Shown piece by piece: positions 37,969-47,348 of a stretch of 64,000 bases of DNA; within the stretch, counting starts at the first letter, position 1, and every line of letters starts with the position of its first letter. The stretch comes from Bacteroidetes bacterium GWE2_42_24 (GTDB lineage Bacteria > Bacteroidota > Bacteroidia > Bacteroidales > TTA-H9). Where the stretch lies: contig MEOA01000001.1 of NCBI GenBank assembly GCA_001768515.1, forward strand, positions 310,001 through 374,000. Reading direction: 5' to 3'. The notes beneath the pieces were generated by a model, which saw nothing but the letters and a program-made list of their open reading frames with translations, did not search any database and was not told where the DNA came from. A program made the position numbers and the translations under genes.

Positions 37969-39870
37969 ATGGCCGTTATTCCCGGAAAACTGTTGAAGCA
38001 GGTGACCTCACCTGCCGATCTACGCCTGATGGACGAAGGTCAGCTTGAACAACTCTGCGCTGAATTGCGTCGGTTCATCATTGAAGTAATTGCCACTCAC
38101 CCCGGACATCTTGGTGCCAGTCTTGGTACCGTCGAATTGGCCGTTGCCATTCATTATGTATTCAATACACCCTACGATAAGCTCATTTGGGATGTTGGTC
38201 ATCAGGCCTATGCCCACAAGATATTGACTGGTCGTTGCGATCGGTTCTACACAAACCGTACCTACCATGGCATCAGCGGGTTTCCTAAGATGTCGGAGAG
38301 CGAGTATGATGCCTTCGGCGTTGGCCATTCATCCACTTCCATCTCAGCAGCTCTTGGTATGGCAGTAGCCGCCAAACTTCAGGGTGACAGCCGCCGTCAG
38401 CACATTGCTGTTATCGGTGATGGCTCAATGACAGCCGGAATGGCTTTCGAAGCCATGAATCATGCCGGGGTAGCCAATGCAAACCTGTTGATTATCCTCA
38501 ACGACAACGGCATCGCCATCGATCGTAATGTAGGAGCCCTGAAAGATTACCTTACCAACATGGTAACCTCGCGTACGTACAATAATGTTCGCAACAAAAT
38601 ATGGCAGCTACTGGGGGGCAACTCCCGCTATGGACAGAATACCAGAGCGATCGTAAAACAATTGGGTGGCGCCATCAAGGGAACTCTACTCAAGCGTAGT
38701 AACCTTTTCGAGGCACTGGGATTACGCTATTTCGGACCTGTCGATGGACATGATGTTGTAAGACTCACCCGCCTCTTGCGCGACCTGAGCCGCATTCCCG
38801 GTCCTAAGCTTCTTCATGTAATTACAAAAAAGGGTAAAGGGCTTGAGAAGGCTGAACTGGATCCAACCACCTACCATGCACCAGGAGCTTTTGATATTGT
38901 GACAGGAGAACTGATCGAGAAAAAATGCACCGTAGCCCTGCCACCTAAATACCAGAACGTTTTTGGGAAAACCATTATAGAACTGGCTAAAATCAACCCG
39001 CGGGTCGTGGGGATTACACCTGCGATGCCTTCGGGCTGCTCGCTCAACATGATGATGCAAGTGATGCCAGGGCGAGCCTTCGATGTCGGGATAGCCGAAC
39101 AACATGCCGTTACCTTTTCGGCCGGTTTGGCCGCTCAGGGGCAGATACCTTTTTGCAATATTTACTCCTCATTTATGCAGCGGGCTTACGATCAGGTAAT
39201 CCATGATGTTGCATTGCAAAACCTGCCGGTAGTCTTCTGTCTCGATCGTGGTGGTTTGGTAGGAGAGGATGGTGCTACCCATCATGGGGTGTACGATCTG
39301 GCCTATTTCCGCTCAATTCCCAACATGATTGTATCGGCACCCATGAATGAGGAAGAGCTTCGTAATCTAATGTTTACGGCTCAATATAAGGCTTTTGGCC
39401 CCTTTAGTATCCGTTACCCGCGTGGAAGAGGTGTAAATCCTGACTGGAATACTCCTTTTAAATTGTTGGAGATTGGAAAGGGACGTAAACTAAAAGATGG
39501 TAAAGCGGTGGCTGTGCTTTCTATCGGGCACATCGGCAATATTGCAGCCGAAGCCATTGAAATGTTAGCTGTTGATTTGATCTATCCCGCCCATTATGAT
39601 ATGCGCTTTGTGAAACCTATTGACGGAGAACTGCTTCATGAGGTTTTCAGGAATTATTCGATTGTATTGACTGTTGAAGACGGCACTATCATTGGCGGAC
39701 TTGGAAGCGCGGTACTGGAATTCATGGCTGATAATGACTACCGGGCTACTGTAAAACGGATAGGGGTCCCCGATCGGTTTGTTGAACAAGGAACCCGCGG
39801 AGAACTCTACCACGAATGTGGCATGGATGCATTTTCCATCGCTGCCGCTATCAGGGAGCTCGTCAAGTGA
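37969..39870 (+). CDS. dxs: 1-deoxy-D-xylulose-5-phosphate synthase
   Basis: A 633-residue thiamine-diphosphate enzyme that condenses pyruvate and glyceraldehyde-3-phosphate, the first step of the MEP isoprenoid pathway. HPGHLGASLGTVELAVAIHYVF, WDVGHQAYAHKILTGR and the ThDP motif GDGSMTAGMAFEAMNHAG...NDN are present. The transketolase-type pyrimidine domain has FDVGIAEQHAVTFSAGLA and DRGGLVGEDGATHHGVYD. Length is normal for the family. It has its own promoter; the downstream permease genes start 173 bases later. Confidence 0.95.
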   Translation: MAVIPGKLLKQVTSPADLRLMDEGQLEQLCAELRRFIIEVIATHPGHLGASLGTVELAVAIHYVFNTPYDKLIWDVGHQAYAHKILTGRCDRFYTNRTYHGISGFPKMSESEYDAFGVGHSSTSISAALGMAVAAKLQGDSRRQHIAVIGDGSMTAGMAFEAMNHAGVANANLLIILNDNGIAIDRNVGALKDYLTNMVTSRTYNNVRNKIWQLLGGNSRYGQNTRAIVKQLGGAIKGTLLKRSNLFEALGLRYFGPVDGHDVVRLTRLLRDLSRIPGPKLLHVITKKGKGLEKAELDPTTYHAPGAFDIVTGELIEKKCTVALPPKYQNVFGKTIIELAKINPRVVGITPAMPSGCSLNMMMQVMPGRAFDVGIAEQHAVTFSAGLAAQGQIPFCNIYSSFMQRAYDQVIHDVALQNLPVVFCLDRGGLVGEDGATHHGVYDLAYFRSIPNMIVSAPMNEEELRNLMFTAQYKAFGPFSIRYPRGRGVNPDWNTPFKLLEIGKGRKLKDGKAVAVLSIGHIGNIAAEAIEMLAVDLIYPAHYDMRFVKPIDGELLHEVFRNYSIVLTVEDGTIIGGLGSAVLEFMADNDYRATVKRIGVPDRFVEQGTRGELYHECGMDAFSIAAAIRELVK

Positions 39871-40043
39871 AATGTGTCTGGTAAACGAATGATCCCCAAG
39901 CCCGATGGTAGATTTATTATTCAGAGCATGCCAGTTAATCTGGCAACCGATTTTAAGACCTCTTCATGATTGTTGGATTAAGTCTGGAGGGGGGTGTCGG
40001 TTGGGCTGCTTATCCTGCCTCAACAATTACAACAACTGACACG

Positions 40044-40829
40044 ATGAATACCTTCGATGTGGTGCTTTTAATTGGCTCTGGAGTGCTTGTAGGCTTCATC
40101 AACACGCTGGCAGGCGGAGGAACCATCATCTCGCTTTCGGTCTTTATGATGCTTGGTCTGCCCCCTATTACAGCCAACGGCACACACCGTATTGCAGCCA
40201 CCCTTCAAACAATGACCTCGTCGGCTACTTTCTTCCGGAAAAAGAAACTCGATGTAAGGCAGGGCGTGATGCTCAGTATTCCGGTTGTTGCCGGGAGTCT
40301 GCTTGGGGCACTGATTGCAGTTGAAATCAACGAGCAGCTTTTCAAACAGATTATAGCTGTTGTGATGCTGGGCATGCTGTTTTTTATCCTTTACAAACCT
40401 CAGTTGTGGCTTAAGGGCCGCGTTACGGATCGTGTTACACCAACGCGCTGGTGGCATTACATCCTTTTTTTTCTGATCGGAATATATGGTGGGTTTATCC
40501 ATGTAGGTGTTGGGTATTTCTTGATTATCGGAACCGTGATGGGACTTGGCTACGATCTCGTCAGAAGTAATGCTTTAAAAGTCTTTATAGTTTTTATCTA
40601 TACACCGCTCACACTGCTGGTCTTTCTTTGGAAAGGGCAGGCTGACTGGGGCTTTGGTCTGGTCCATGCCGTTGGTAACGTATTGGGCGCATGGTTTGCA
40701 GCTCGCTATGCTGTGGAATGGGGAACGGGATTTGTGCGCTGGGTGATTGTGGTGGTGATTGTGGTTTCAGCCGGGCAATTGCTTGGTTTATTCGATCTTG
40801 GACCCTTGTTTCGGTCTTTACCTATTTAA
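40044..40829 (+). CDS. TauE/SafE family permease, copy 1
   Basis: About 261 residues from ATG 40044 (MNTFDVVLLIGSGVLVGF), chosen over the upstream in-frame ATG at 39966 because the extra 26 residues are not family-like. It has about 8 transmembrane segments. The family motif N-T-L-A-G-G-G (FINTLAGGGTIISLSVFMMLGLPPITANGTHRIA) and its second-half repeat (GGFIHVGVGYFLIIGTVMGLGYDLVRSNALKVFI) are seen. Family members export sulfite, sulfonates or other organic anions; the substrate is not evident. The stop is directly followed by the ATG of its paralogue. Confidence 0.88.
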   Translation: MNTFDVVLLIGSGVLVGFINTLAGGGTIISLSVFMMLGLPPITANGTHRIAATLQTMTSSATFFRKKKLDVRQGVMLSIPVVAGSLLGALIAVEINEQLFKQIIAVVMLGMLFFILYKPQLWLKGRVTDRVTPTRWWHYILFFLIGIYGGFIHVGVGYFLIIGTVMGLGYDLVRSNALKVFIVFIYTPLTLLVFLWKGQADWGFGLVHAVGNVLGAWFAARYAVEWGTGFVRWVIVVVIVVSAGQLLGLFDLGPLFRSLPI

Positions 40830-41594
40830 ATGATAACCATGGAACTAACACTTCAACTCATTATCTTAGGGCTTGCCGGTATTGTGGTAGGAATCATCAA
40901 TACGCTATCGGGCGGTGGCTCAATTATTTCGTTGTCGTTGCTGATGTTCTTTGGTCTTGATGCCAACATAGCCAATGGTACCAATCGTGTAGCCATTCTG
41001 TTTCAAAGTCTGGCAGGTGTTAAGAAGTTTAGCGACAGTAAAATGCTCGATATTCCCCGAGGCTGGCATTATGCACTGCCAGCCCTGGTGGGCTCCCTGG
41101 GAGGGGCATGGATGGCGACTGACATCAATAAGCAGGTGTTTGAATACCTGCTCCTTGGTGTCATGGTGGTGATGGTAGTACTGATGTTTGTTGACCCGGA
41201 AAAGTGGATTGGCAAAAGCGCCTTGCAACAATACAAAAAGCCAGGATGGCGGACATGGATCACCTTTGTGGCGATTGGTTTTTATGGTGGCTTTGTGCAG
41301 GTAGGTATCGGTTATTTCCTGCTGGCCGGACTGGTCATTCAGGCTGGTTATGAGCTTGTGAAAGCCAATGCCCTCAAAGTATTCATTACCTTTCTCTATT
41401 CCCCTTTCACCCTGGTTGTCTTCCTTTGGCACAATCAGGTCAATTGGTTGTACGGAATTGTGCTGGCCATTGGCACATTTTCAGGTGGCTGGCTGGGGGC
41501 ACAGCTCGCCATTAAGCAAGGGGCTTCTTTTATAAGATGGGTGATTGTAGCCGTGGTGGCATTGACGATGGTTAAGGTTTTCTTGGGATTCTAA
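40830..41594 (+). CDS. TauE/SafE family permease, copy 2
   Basis: A 254-residue paralogue of the preceding gene; the start is immediately after its stop codon (ATG 40839 is an alternative). It keeps the same motifs (GIINTLSGGGSIISLSLLMFFGLDANIANGTNRVA; GGFVQVGIGYFLLAGLVIQAGYELVKANALKVFI). Two adjacent copies with zero spacing suggest a heterodimer or overlapping specificity. No regulatory or substrate-linked gene lies next to them. Confidence 0.88.
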   Translation: MITMELTLQLIILGLAGIVVGIINTLSGGGSIISLSLLMFFGLDANIANGTNRVAILFQSLAGVKKFSDSKMLDIPRGWHYALPALVGSLGGAWMATDINKQVFEYLLLGVMVVMVVLMFVDPEKWIGKSALQQYKKPGWRTWITFVAIGFYGGFVQVGIGYFLLAGLVIQAGYELVKANALKVFITFLYSPFTLVVFLWHNQVNWLYGIVLAIGTFSGGWLGAQLAIKQGASFIRWVIVAVVALTMVKVFLGF

Positions 41595-42697
41595 AAGAAG
41601 ACAATAGCATAAAAAGTCGGTTCTTTGTCTGGTTTGATTGAACTATTCAGAAGGCTTTGATACAAAACAGGCGAATAGCTGGTAACTGGTTGCTTCAGAT
41701 TGATAGTTGTGGCGGTAATTAAAGCAGTTCAGTCATTCTCAAAATGAATAACTCTTAAAAGCACATTTGTGATTTTGTCACCTTTTAAAAGCTTTAGATT
41801 AAAATTTCTAAGTAGTTTTATTATTGCGCTTTGAGCCCTGATCAACAGGGACTATGGAAATATTATTATTTGGAAACTTTATTAATTGATTACTTGACAA
41901 AAAAAACTGGGGTTAGAGGGGCTACTTTTACTTTTTCGACATTAATATTTGTAAAAAAAATAGCCAAAATCATCTTCAGTATTTTTTGCAATGCCATTTC
42001 AGCACCAGCAATTGAGCTTGGTATAGATCTTATTAAGAACTTAAAGTATAGTTAAATGAAACCAGATTTTACAAGGCAATTCGAAAGGCGGGTATTACTC
42101 CATGCGAAAGACCAGACCACTGTCTTCATTTTGTCAGAGATTACCCATATTGTAATGTGATGGTTATACGTGTTTTCTGTATTTCGCGAATGGATCTTTT
42201 CATAGATGTGCTAAAATGTTGAAGTATTTCGAAAAGGAATTTATGGATATGGATTTCTGAGAGCAAATAGATCCACGCTGGTAAAATCCAGATATATCCG
42301 TTACACTGGCAAATTTAACGGAACGTGGTTTGTGTATCTGTTGGTTATGAAGGTGCGAGTTTCACGCTGCTGGATATTTGATTTAAAACATTTTATAGAA
42401 ATAAACCAATCTTAATCACCTGCCGCTTATACAATTTTGATAGATGTAATATGCATTTCAGGTGTGTCGTTTTTGAAAGTTAAGGTGTTTTCATAATCAA
42501 TAGCTACAAGTATTGGAAGCGGTGAAATCAGAAATTTGGTGTGGATTTTCAAATATCATAACAACCAAATGGAACTAACTGAGCCAAGCAAAGCGGCCAG
42601 ATGAATTAACACGGAGATTTCATGAACTCCATCGAAATCAACACGCTGAAAGAAATTAAGATTGTCAGGAATTTTGTCGTTTTATTCCTTTAATCTT
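41595..42697. other. Intergenic region without a recognised gene
   Basis: About 1.1 kb separates the permease genes from the dnaX end. A frame at 41831-42055 has only a TTG start and no recognisable family, although its C-terminal half is hydrophobic. No clear promoter, terminator or RNA was found. Confidence 0.5.
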
Positions 42698-44482
42698 TTA
42701 TCCTTCAATCTCCAGATCCAGTTGAGTACGTAATTCATTGAGTGCCGGATTGATTTCTGCCATCAGGTTGTATTTTTCCATTGGGGTGTACACCTTTGCC
42801 TTTTCCGCTGAGGGGCTGACTACTACCTGAATCCGGAGTACATTGTTGTTGAGCCGTTGACGCAACAAGGTATAAAGTTCCGGACGTTTCTCAATGAGCG
42901 CCTCTTCCATCATCTTGTTTTCTACACGTTGCTCTATGACGAAGTCCTCTCTGAGTACCGGTGTATAACTACTGATGGCAAGGTAGTACACTACCGGATC
43001 GTGTGGTGTAGAGGCAACAATTTCATTCCAGGCAGACTCAAGTAATTTTTGGGAAAAGCTGTTGCGCAGTTCTGGGATTGTGACGACCGGCTCCTCTGCT
43101 GCAGATTCTTTGATGGCTCCTATTCCTTTAATGCTAAAACCAAAGGCTGAGCCCCCTGTTTGCTTAGCAGTTGAAGGGGTAGTGACTGATTCAGCTTTTG
43201 ATGGTACGGGTGACGAAGCTAAGGCTGTTGGCGTTACAGATGCAGTTGGTGCTGAAGTAACGGGAGGAACAGGCATAGCAGTCTGGGGTTGTGGTGCCTG
43301 CATGGATTGTTGAAGCACCGGAGTTGCATTATTTTGTGATTGCAGCGATTGAGTGGGTAGGGGCTGAGCCGTCAGGGGAGGGGGGGAGCCGACTACAAGA
43401 CGACTCATCTTCAACAGAGCAATCTCGATGTGTAACCTCTTGCTGTTGGATATGCGATAGTCGATGTCGCAACGATTGGCGATATCGAGCGCCTGTAGCA
43501 GAAACATAAGGTTGCATCGCGCAGCCTGAGTCGCGAATTGTTGTCGGATGCCGGCGGCAGCTTCAATAAGTTTTACAGTGTCAGGGTTAAGCGAAAGCAT
43601 CAGTTGACGAAGGTGATCTGACAATCCGTTGATGAAATGTTGTCCATCGAAACCATTTTCTACTACTTGATTAAACAACATGATGATGCCGGCAGAATCG
43701 GCAGCCAGCAATAGGTCAATCGCTCTGAAATAGTAATCATGGTCAAGCACATTAAGACTTTCGATCACCTTCTGGTAGGTAAGGTGTTGGCCGGTATAAC
43801 TAACAAGCTGGTCGAAGATAGACAGAGAGTCACGCATGCCGCCATCTGCTTTACGGGCAATGATGTGGAGGGCATCGGGTTCTGCATCGATTCCTTCCTG
43901 TGAGGCCACCCAAATCAGGTGATGAACGATATCTTCGACCGTAATTCGCTTAAAGTCATAAGCCTGACAACGTGAAAGTATTGTGGGAAGAATTTTATGC
44001 TTTTCGGTCGTTGCCAGTATGAATTTAGCATATGACGGCGGTTCCTCAAGAGTTTTCAGAAATGCATTGAAAGCCTGAGCCGAAAGCATGTGTACCTCAT
44101 CGATGATATACACTTTATAGCGCCCTGCCTGTGGAGGTATCCTAACCTGCTCGATAAGACTCCGCATTGAATCGACAGAGTTATTGGATGCTGCGTCAAG
44201 TTCATAGATGTTAAAGGAAGCATTGTTGTTGAATGCCTTGCACGATTCACAAACATTACAAGCCTCCGTTTCAGTGGTGAGATTCTGGCAGTTGATGGTC
44301 TTAGCAAGGATTCGGGCACAGGTGGTCTTGCCAACACCACGCGGACCGGTGAACAAAAACGCCTGAGCAATGTGGTTGCTCCGGATAGCATTTTTGAGGG
44401 TGGAGGTAATGGAGGGCTGTCCAACAACACTGTTAAAGGTTGCCGGGCGGTATTTTCGGGCTGAAACAACAAAATTTTCCAT
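42698..44482 (-). CDS. dnaX: DNA polymerase III subunit gamma/tau
   Basis: A 594-residue clamp-loader ATPase. The start is set at ATG 44482 (MENFVVSARKYRPATF) and not at 44584 because the TATTTTTG promoter element at 44509-44516 would put the transcript start inside the longer version. Walker A GPRGVGKTT, a zinc-binding group of cysteines (CQNLTTETEACNVCESC), Walker B/DEVH (YIIDEVHMLS) and sensor motif LSRCQAYDF follow. A Pro/Gln/Thr/Ala-rich linker (about residues 370-460) leads to a C-terminal tau-like region that ends at DLEIEG. No slippery frameshift motif was noticed. Confidence 0.95.
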   Translation of the reverse strand: MENFVVSARKYRPATFNSVVGQPSITSTLKNAIRSNHIAQAFLFTGPRGVGKTTCARILAKTINCQNLTTETEACNVCESCKAFNNNASFNIYELDAASNNSVDSMRSLIEQVRIPPQAGRYKVYIIDEVHMLSAQAFNAFLKTLEEPPSYAKFILATTEKHKILPTILSRCQAYDFKRITVEDIVHHLIWVASQEGIDAEPDALHIIARKADGGMRDSLSIFDQLVSYTGQHLTYQKVIESLNVLDHDYYFRAIDLLLAADSAGIIMLFNQVVENGFDGQHFINGLSDHLRQLMLSLNPDTVKLIEAAAGIRQQFATQAARCNLMFLLQALDIANRCDIDYRISNSKRLHIEIALLKMSRLVVGSPPPLTAQPLPTQSLQSQNNATPVLQQSMQAPQPQTAMPVPPVTSAPTASVTPTALASSPVPSKAESVTTPSTAKQTGGSAFGFSIKGIGAIKESAAEEPVVTIPELRNSFSQKLLESAWNEIVASTPHDPVVYYLAISSYTPVLREDFVIEQRVENKMMEEALIEKRPELYTLLRQRLNNNVLRIQVVVSPSAEKAKVYTPMEKYNLMAEINPALNELRTQLDLEIEG

Positions 44483-44508
44483 ACGATGACACTTTTCGAA
44501 AGAGAGTT

Positions 44509-44516
44509 CAAAAATA
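44509..44516 (-). promoter_or_regulatory. -7 element for dnaX
   Basis: CAAAAATA on the plus strand reads TATTTTTG on the minus strand, matching TAnnTTTG. It lies 27 bases upstream of ATG 44482 and fixes the start. Confidence 0.55.
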
Positions 44517-44645
44517 CGAAAGATTTCGGGGTGCGGGGTACCTGATTTGCCATACCCGGTTTCACTGGTTAATACTTCACTCATTTGGCTGATTGAAGAT
44601 GATTAGCACATTTATACTAATTTAGCATGATCAAAAACCATAAGC

Positions 44646-45386
44646 ATGAATGTCTTTGAACATATAGGAAGTTATGTATTGCTGATGCGTCAGGTGCTTA
44701 TGCGCCCAGACCGTCATTCGCTGTTTATGCGTCAGTTGGTGAACGAAATTCAGAAACTTGGCTTTGATTCATTGGGGATTGTCGCTATCATTTCTGTATT
44801 TATGGGGATGGTTGTAACCATACAGACTGCCTACAACATCGACAGTCCGCTGATTCCTCTTTCAATGGTAGGCTTTACGGCACGACAATCGGTCATTCTT
44901 GAGTTTTCTCCTACCATTATCAGTCTGATCCTTGCAGGAAAAGTGGGTGGCAGTATTGCCTCAGAGATTGGAACCATGAGGGTAACCGAACAGATTGATG
45001 CACTAGAGGTGATGGGAATCAATTCTGCCAATTTTCTTATTCTGCCAAAAGTGATTGCTGCGATGATGTTCAATCCTGTCCTCATTATCTTCAGTATAGG
45101 AATGAGCCTGTTGGGTGGCTATTTTGTTGCGTTGTTTACTACACTTTTCACCCCTGGTGATTATGTATCCGGTCTACGGCTTTCTTTCGAGAGTTTTACA
45201 TTATTTTATGCATTGATTAAGACAGTTGTCTTTGCCTTTCTCATTACTACAGTATCGGCTTATCAGGGTTACATCATCAACGGAGGGGCCCTTGAAGTAG
45301 GCCGTTCAAGTACGACAGCTGTGGTCCGAAGCAGTATCCTCATTATTCTCTTCAACCTGATCTTAACCCAATTGTTACTTACATGA
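44646..45386 (+). CDS. mlaE: MlaE-type ABC lipid transport permease
   Basis: A 246-residue inner-membrane permease of the MlaE/YrbE family, which with MlaF moves phospholipids between membranes. It has about five to six hydrophobic segments with GIVAIISVFMGMVVTIQTAYNI, AGKVGGSIASEIGTMRVTEQIDALEVMGIN and YFVALFTTLFTPGDYVSGL, the family hallmarks. The stop overlaps the ATPase start by 4 bases. Confidence 0.93.
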   Translation: MNVFEHIGSYVLLMRQVLMRPDRHSLFMRQLVNEIQKLGFDSLGIVAIISVFMGMVVTIQTAYNIDSPLIPLSMVGFTARQSVILEFSPTIISLILAGKVGGSIASEIGTMRVTEQIDALEVMGINSANFLILPKVIAAMMFNPVLIIFSIGMSLLGGYFVALFTTLFTPGDYVSGLRLSFESFTLFYALIKTVVFAFLITTVSAYQGYIINGGALEVGRSSTTAVVRSSILIILFNLILTQLLLT

Positions 45387-46132
45387 TAAAAGCCGATAAC
45401 ATCGTCAAACAGTTTTCAGGCCGGGTTGTCCTCGATCACATTTCGGTAGCCTTTGAACCTGGAAAGGCCAACCTGATCATCGGCAGAAGCGGCTCCGGTA
45501 AAACTGTTCTCATGAAATGTCTGGTTGGATTGCTGGAGGTGGATGAGGGAGAGATTTATTACAATAACAGACTTTTCTCAAAGATGACAGCTTTAGAGAG
45601 ACGACCTGTCCGACAGGAGCTCGGAATGCTTTTCCAGGGCGGCGCACTGTTCGATTCAATGAATGTGATCGAAAATGTGATGTTCCCTCTGAATATGTAC
45701 ACCAGGCAATCGAGAAGTGAAAAACAAAAGAGGGTTGATTTCTGTCTCGAACGTGTTAACCTGAGCGAGGCTGGTAAACTAATGCCATCAGAGTTAAGTG
45801 GAGGCATGGTGAAGCGCGTCGCCATTGCACGGGCTATCTCTCTGAACCCGCGTTTTCTGTTCTGCGATGAACCCAATTCCGGTCTTGACCCGCAGACGGC
45901 TACCCTCATCGACAACCTGATTATGGAGATCACCCGGGAGTACAATATCACGACTATCATTAATACACATGACATGAATTCAGTCCTTCAGATCGGCGAT
46001 CATGTACACTTTATTCACGAAGGAAAGCTCTGGTGGTACGGTGATAAAACTAATATTTTTGACGCTGATAATGAGGAGTTAAATCAATTCCTGTTTTCTA
46101 CTGAATTAACAAGGCGGCTTAAAAAGAAATAA
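45383..46132 (+). CDS. mlaF: MlaF-type ABC transporter ATPase
   Basis: A 249-residue ATPase with Walker A GRSGSGKT (about residues 33-40), signature LSGGMVKR, Walker B FLFCDEPNSGLDP and the H-loop INTHDMNSV. It overlaps mlaE by 4 bases and is translationally coupled to it. The MCE-domain partner MlaD, which usually follows, is missing from the next position; a CvpA-like gene takes its place. Confidence 0.93.
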   Translation: MIKADNIVKQFSGRVVLDHISVAFEPGKANLIIGRSGSGKTVLMKCLVGLLEVDEGEIYYNNRLFSKMTALERRPVRQELGMLFQGGALFDSMNVIENVMFPLNMYTRQSRSEKQKRVDFCLERVNLSEAGKLMPSELSGGMVKRVAIARAISLNPRFLFCDEPNSGLDPQTATLIDNLIMEITREYNITTIINTHDMNSVLQIGDHVHFIHEGKLWWYGDKTNIFDADNEELNQFLFSTELTRRLKKK

Positions 46133-46135
46133 CAG

Positions 46136-46696
46136 ATGAATTATTTCGATATAGGTGCAGGTATTATCATCCTATGGTCGGCATGGAAGGGTTTTTCTTC
46201 CGGCTTTGTTGTTTCAATACTCTCTCTGATCGGACTTGTGGCGGGAGTATATGTGGCGCTTTACTTTTCGGGTTTTGCCCGTAATTTACTTGCCGATAAC
46301 TTCAACCTTAACGGAATGTATCTGAAGACAGCAGCATTCGCGATAACCTTTCTTGGTGTAGTTCTCGGGATTCATCTGTTGGCTAAATTGCTCGAGAAGG
46401 CTTTTAGTGCAGCAGCACTTGGTCCGGCAAACAAGATGGCGGGAGCAGCCTTTGGAGTCTTTAAAGGAGCGTTGATTGTCAGCGTGATTTTGATGGTTAT
46501 CAATACGTTTTGTTCACCAGGATGGTTGAATGACGAGGTCTTTCAGGATTCTGTAATATGTAAGCCTTCCTCGAAAGTCGCTCCCTGGTTTATCAGTCTT
46601 GTGAAGGACGAAGACATGATGCGGCTTATTCCACAAATCCCTGACAATGATCAGGATGAGTTACCTGTGAAACAGGAAGAAAAGAGGGCTGAGTGA
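46136..46696 (+). CDS. CvpA family membrane protein
   Basis: A 186-residue inner-membrane protein with four hydrophobic segments and the CvpA start (YFDIGAGIIILWSAWKGFSSGFVVSILSLIGLVAGVYVALYF). The second half keeps NKMAGAAFGVFKGALIVSVIL. In E. coli CvpA is linked to colicin V production and envelope stress resistance; the exact role is unclear. It begins 3 bases after mlaF and is surely co-transcribed with the lipid transporter. Confidence 0.88.
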   Translation: MNYFDIGAGIIILWSAWKGFSSGFVVSILSLIGLVAGVYVALYFSGFARNLLADNFNLNGMYLKTAAFAITFLGVVLGIHLLAKLLEKAFSAAALGPANKMAGAAFGVFKGALIVSVILMVINTFCSPGWLNDEVFQDSVICKPSSKVAPWFISLVKDEDMMRLIPQIPDNDQDELPVKQEEKRAE

Positions 46697-46896
46697 TAAG
46701 GGGCTAGTCAAGGAACAGAGAAAGCAAATTTTTGACGCCAGCCTAATGCAAAGCTGCCTGAAGTGAATTCAAGGCAGTGGGAGGTGATTCATCCTATCCC
46801 TAAAACGAGGAGTATAGCGTTTTCTTTGAATCATCGAACCGGCAGCAGGGAAAGGTCGTTGGCTTTCTTTAAAAGCCTGTATCATGAATTACCCCA

Positions 46897-47346
46897 TCAG
46901 GGATTATCATCGGCATACCATTCTGCAAATGAGGTCGGTGTTTCCCGCAGGAGTAAGTGGTGAAGTGATACACCCATTGGAAGTTTCGCTTTTAGTACCC
47001 GGGCAAAATCAACCAGAAAACCTTCGCTGGAAGGCTGCCAGGGAACAATTATTACCTTTCCAAAAAGATCGGCATTATTTTCCGGAATCAGGTGTCGGCT
47101 CTGTTCTCCAAGTACCAATGCATGGTCATAACGATCAACAATCAATTGCCGGACTAATCGTTTCAGGTCGCCAAAGTCCATGACCATCCCCATCTTGGGG
47201 GAGGAGGGATCGGAAATTGGTTCACCTTTGATGGTCACCTGCAATTCATAGGAATGACCATGGATATGTTTGCATAGCCCGTCATATCCGGCAAGTGCAT
47301 GAGCCGTTTCAAATTTGAATATCTTGGTAATTCGTATCATTGTCAT
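46897..47346 (-). CDS. queD: 6-carboxytetrahydropterin synthase QueD
   Basis: A 149-residue zinc enzyme that makes 6-carboxytetrahydropterin from dihydroneopterin triphosphate, for queuosine and other deazapurines. Zinc ligands His16 (ETAHAL), His29 and His31 (HIHGHSYEL) and catalytic Cys25 (GLCKH) are present. MVMDFGDLKRLV and YDHALVL are family motifs. It starts 2 bases after the end of the upstream endonuclease gene, so the genes share a transcript; no queC or queE is nearby. Confidence 0.92.
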   Translation of the reverse strand: MTMIRITKIFKFETAHALAGYDGLCKHIHGHSYELQVTIKGEPISDPSSPKMGMVMDFGDLKRLVRQLIVDRYDHALVLGEQSRHLIPENNADLFGKVIIVPWQPSSEGFLVDFARVLKAKLPMGVSLHHLLLRETPTSFAEWYADDNP

Positions 47347-47348
47347 GG

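Noticed and set aside
41831-42055. Small membrane protein
   Set aside because: Only a TTG start, no promoter element, and no recognisable family.
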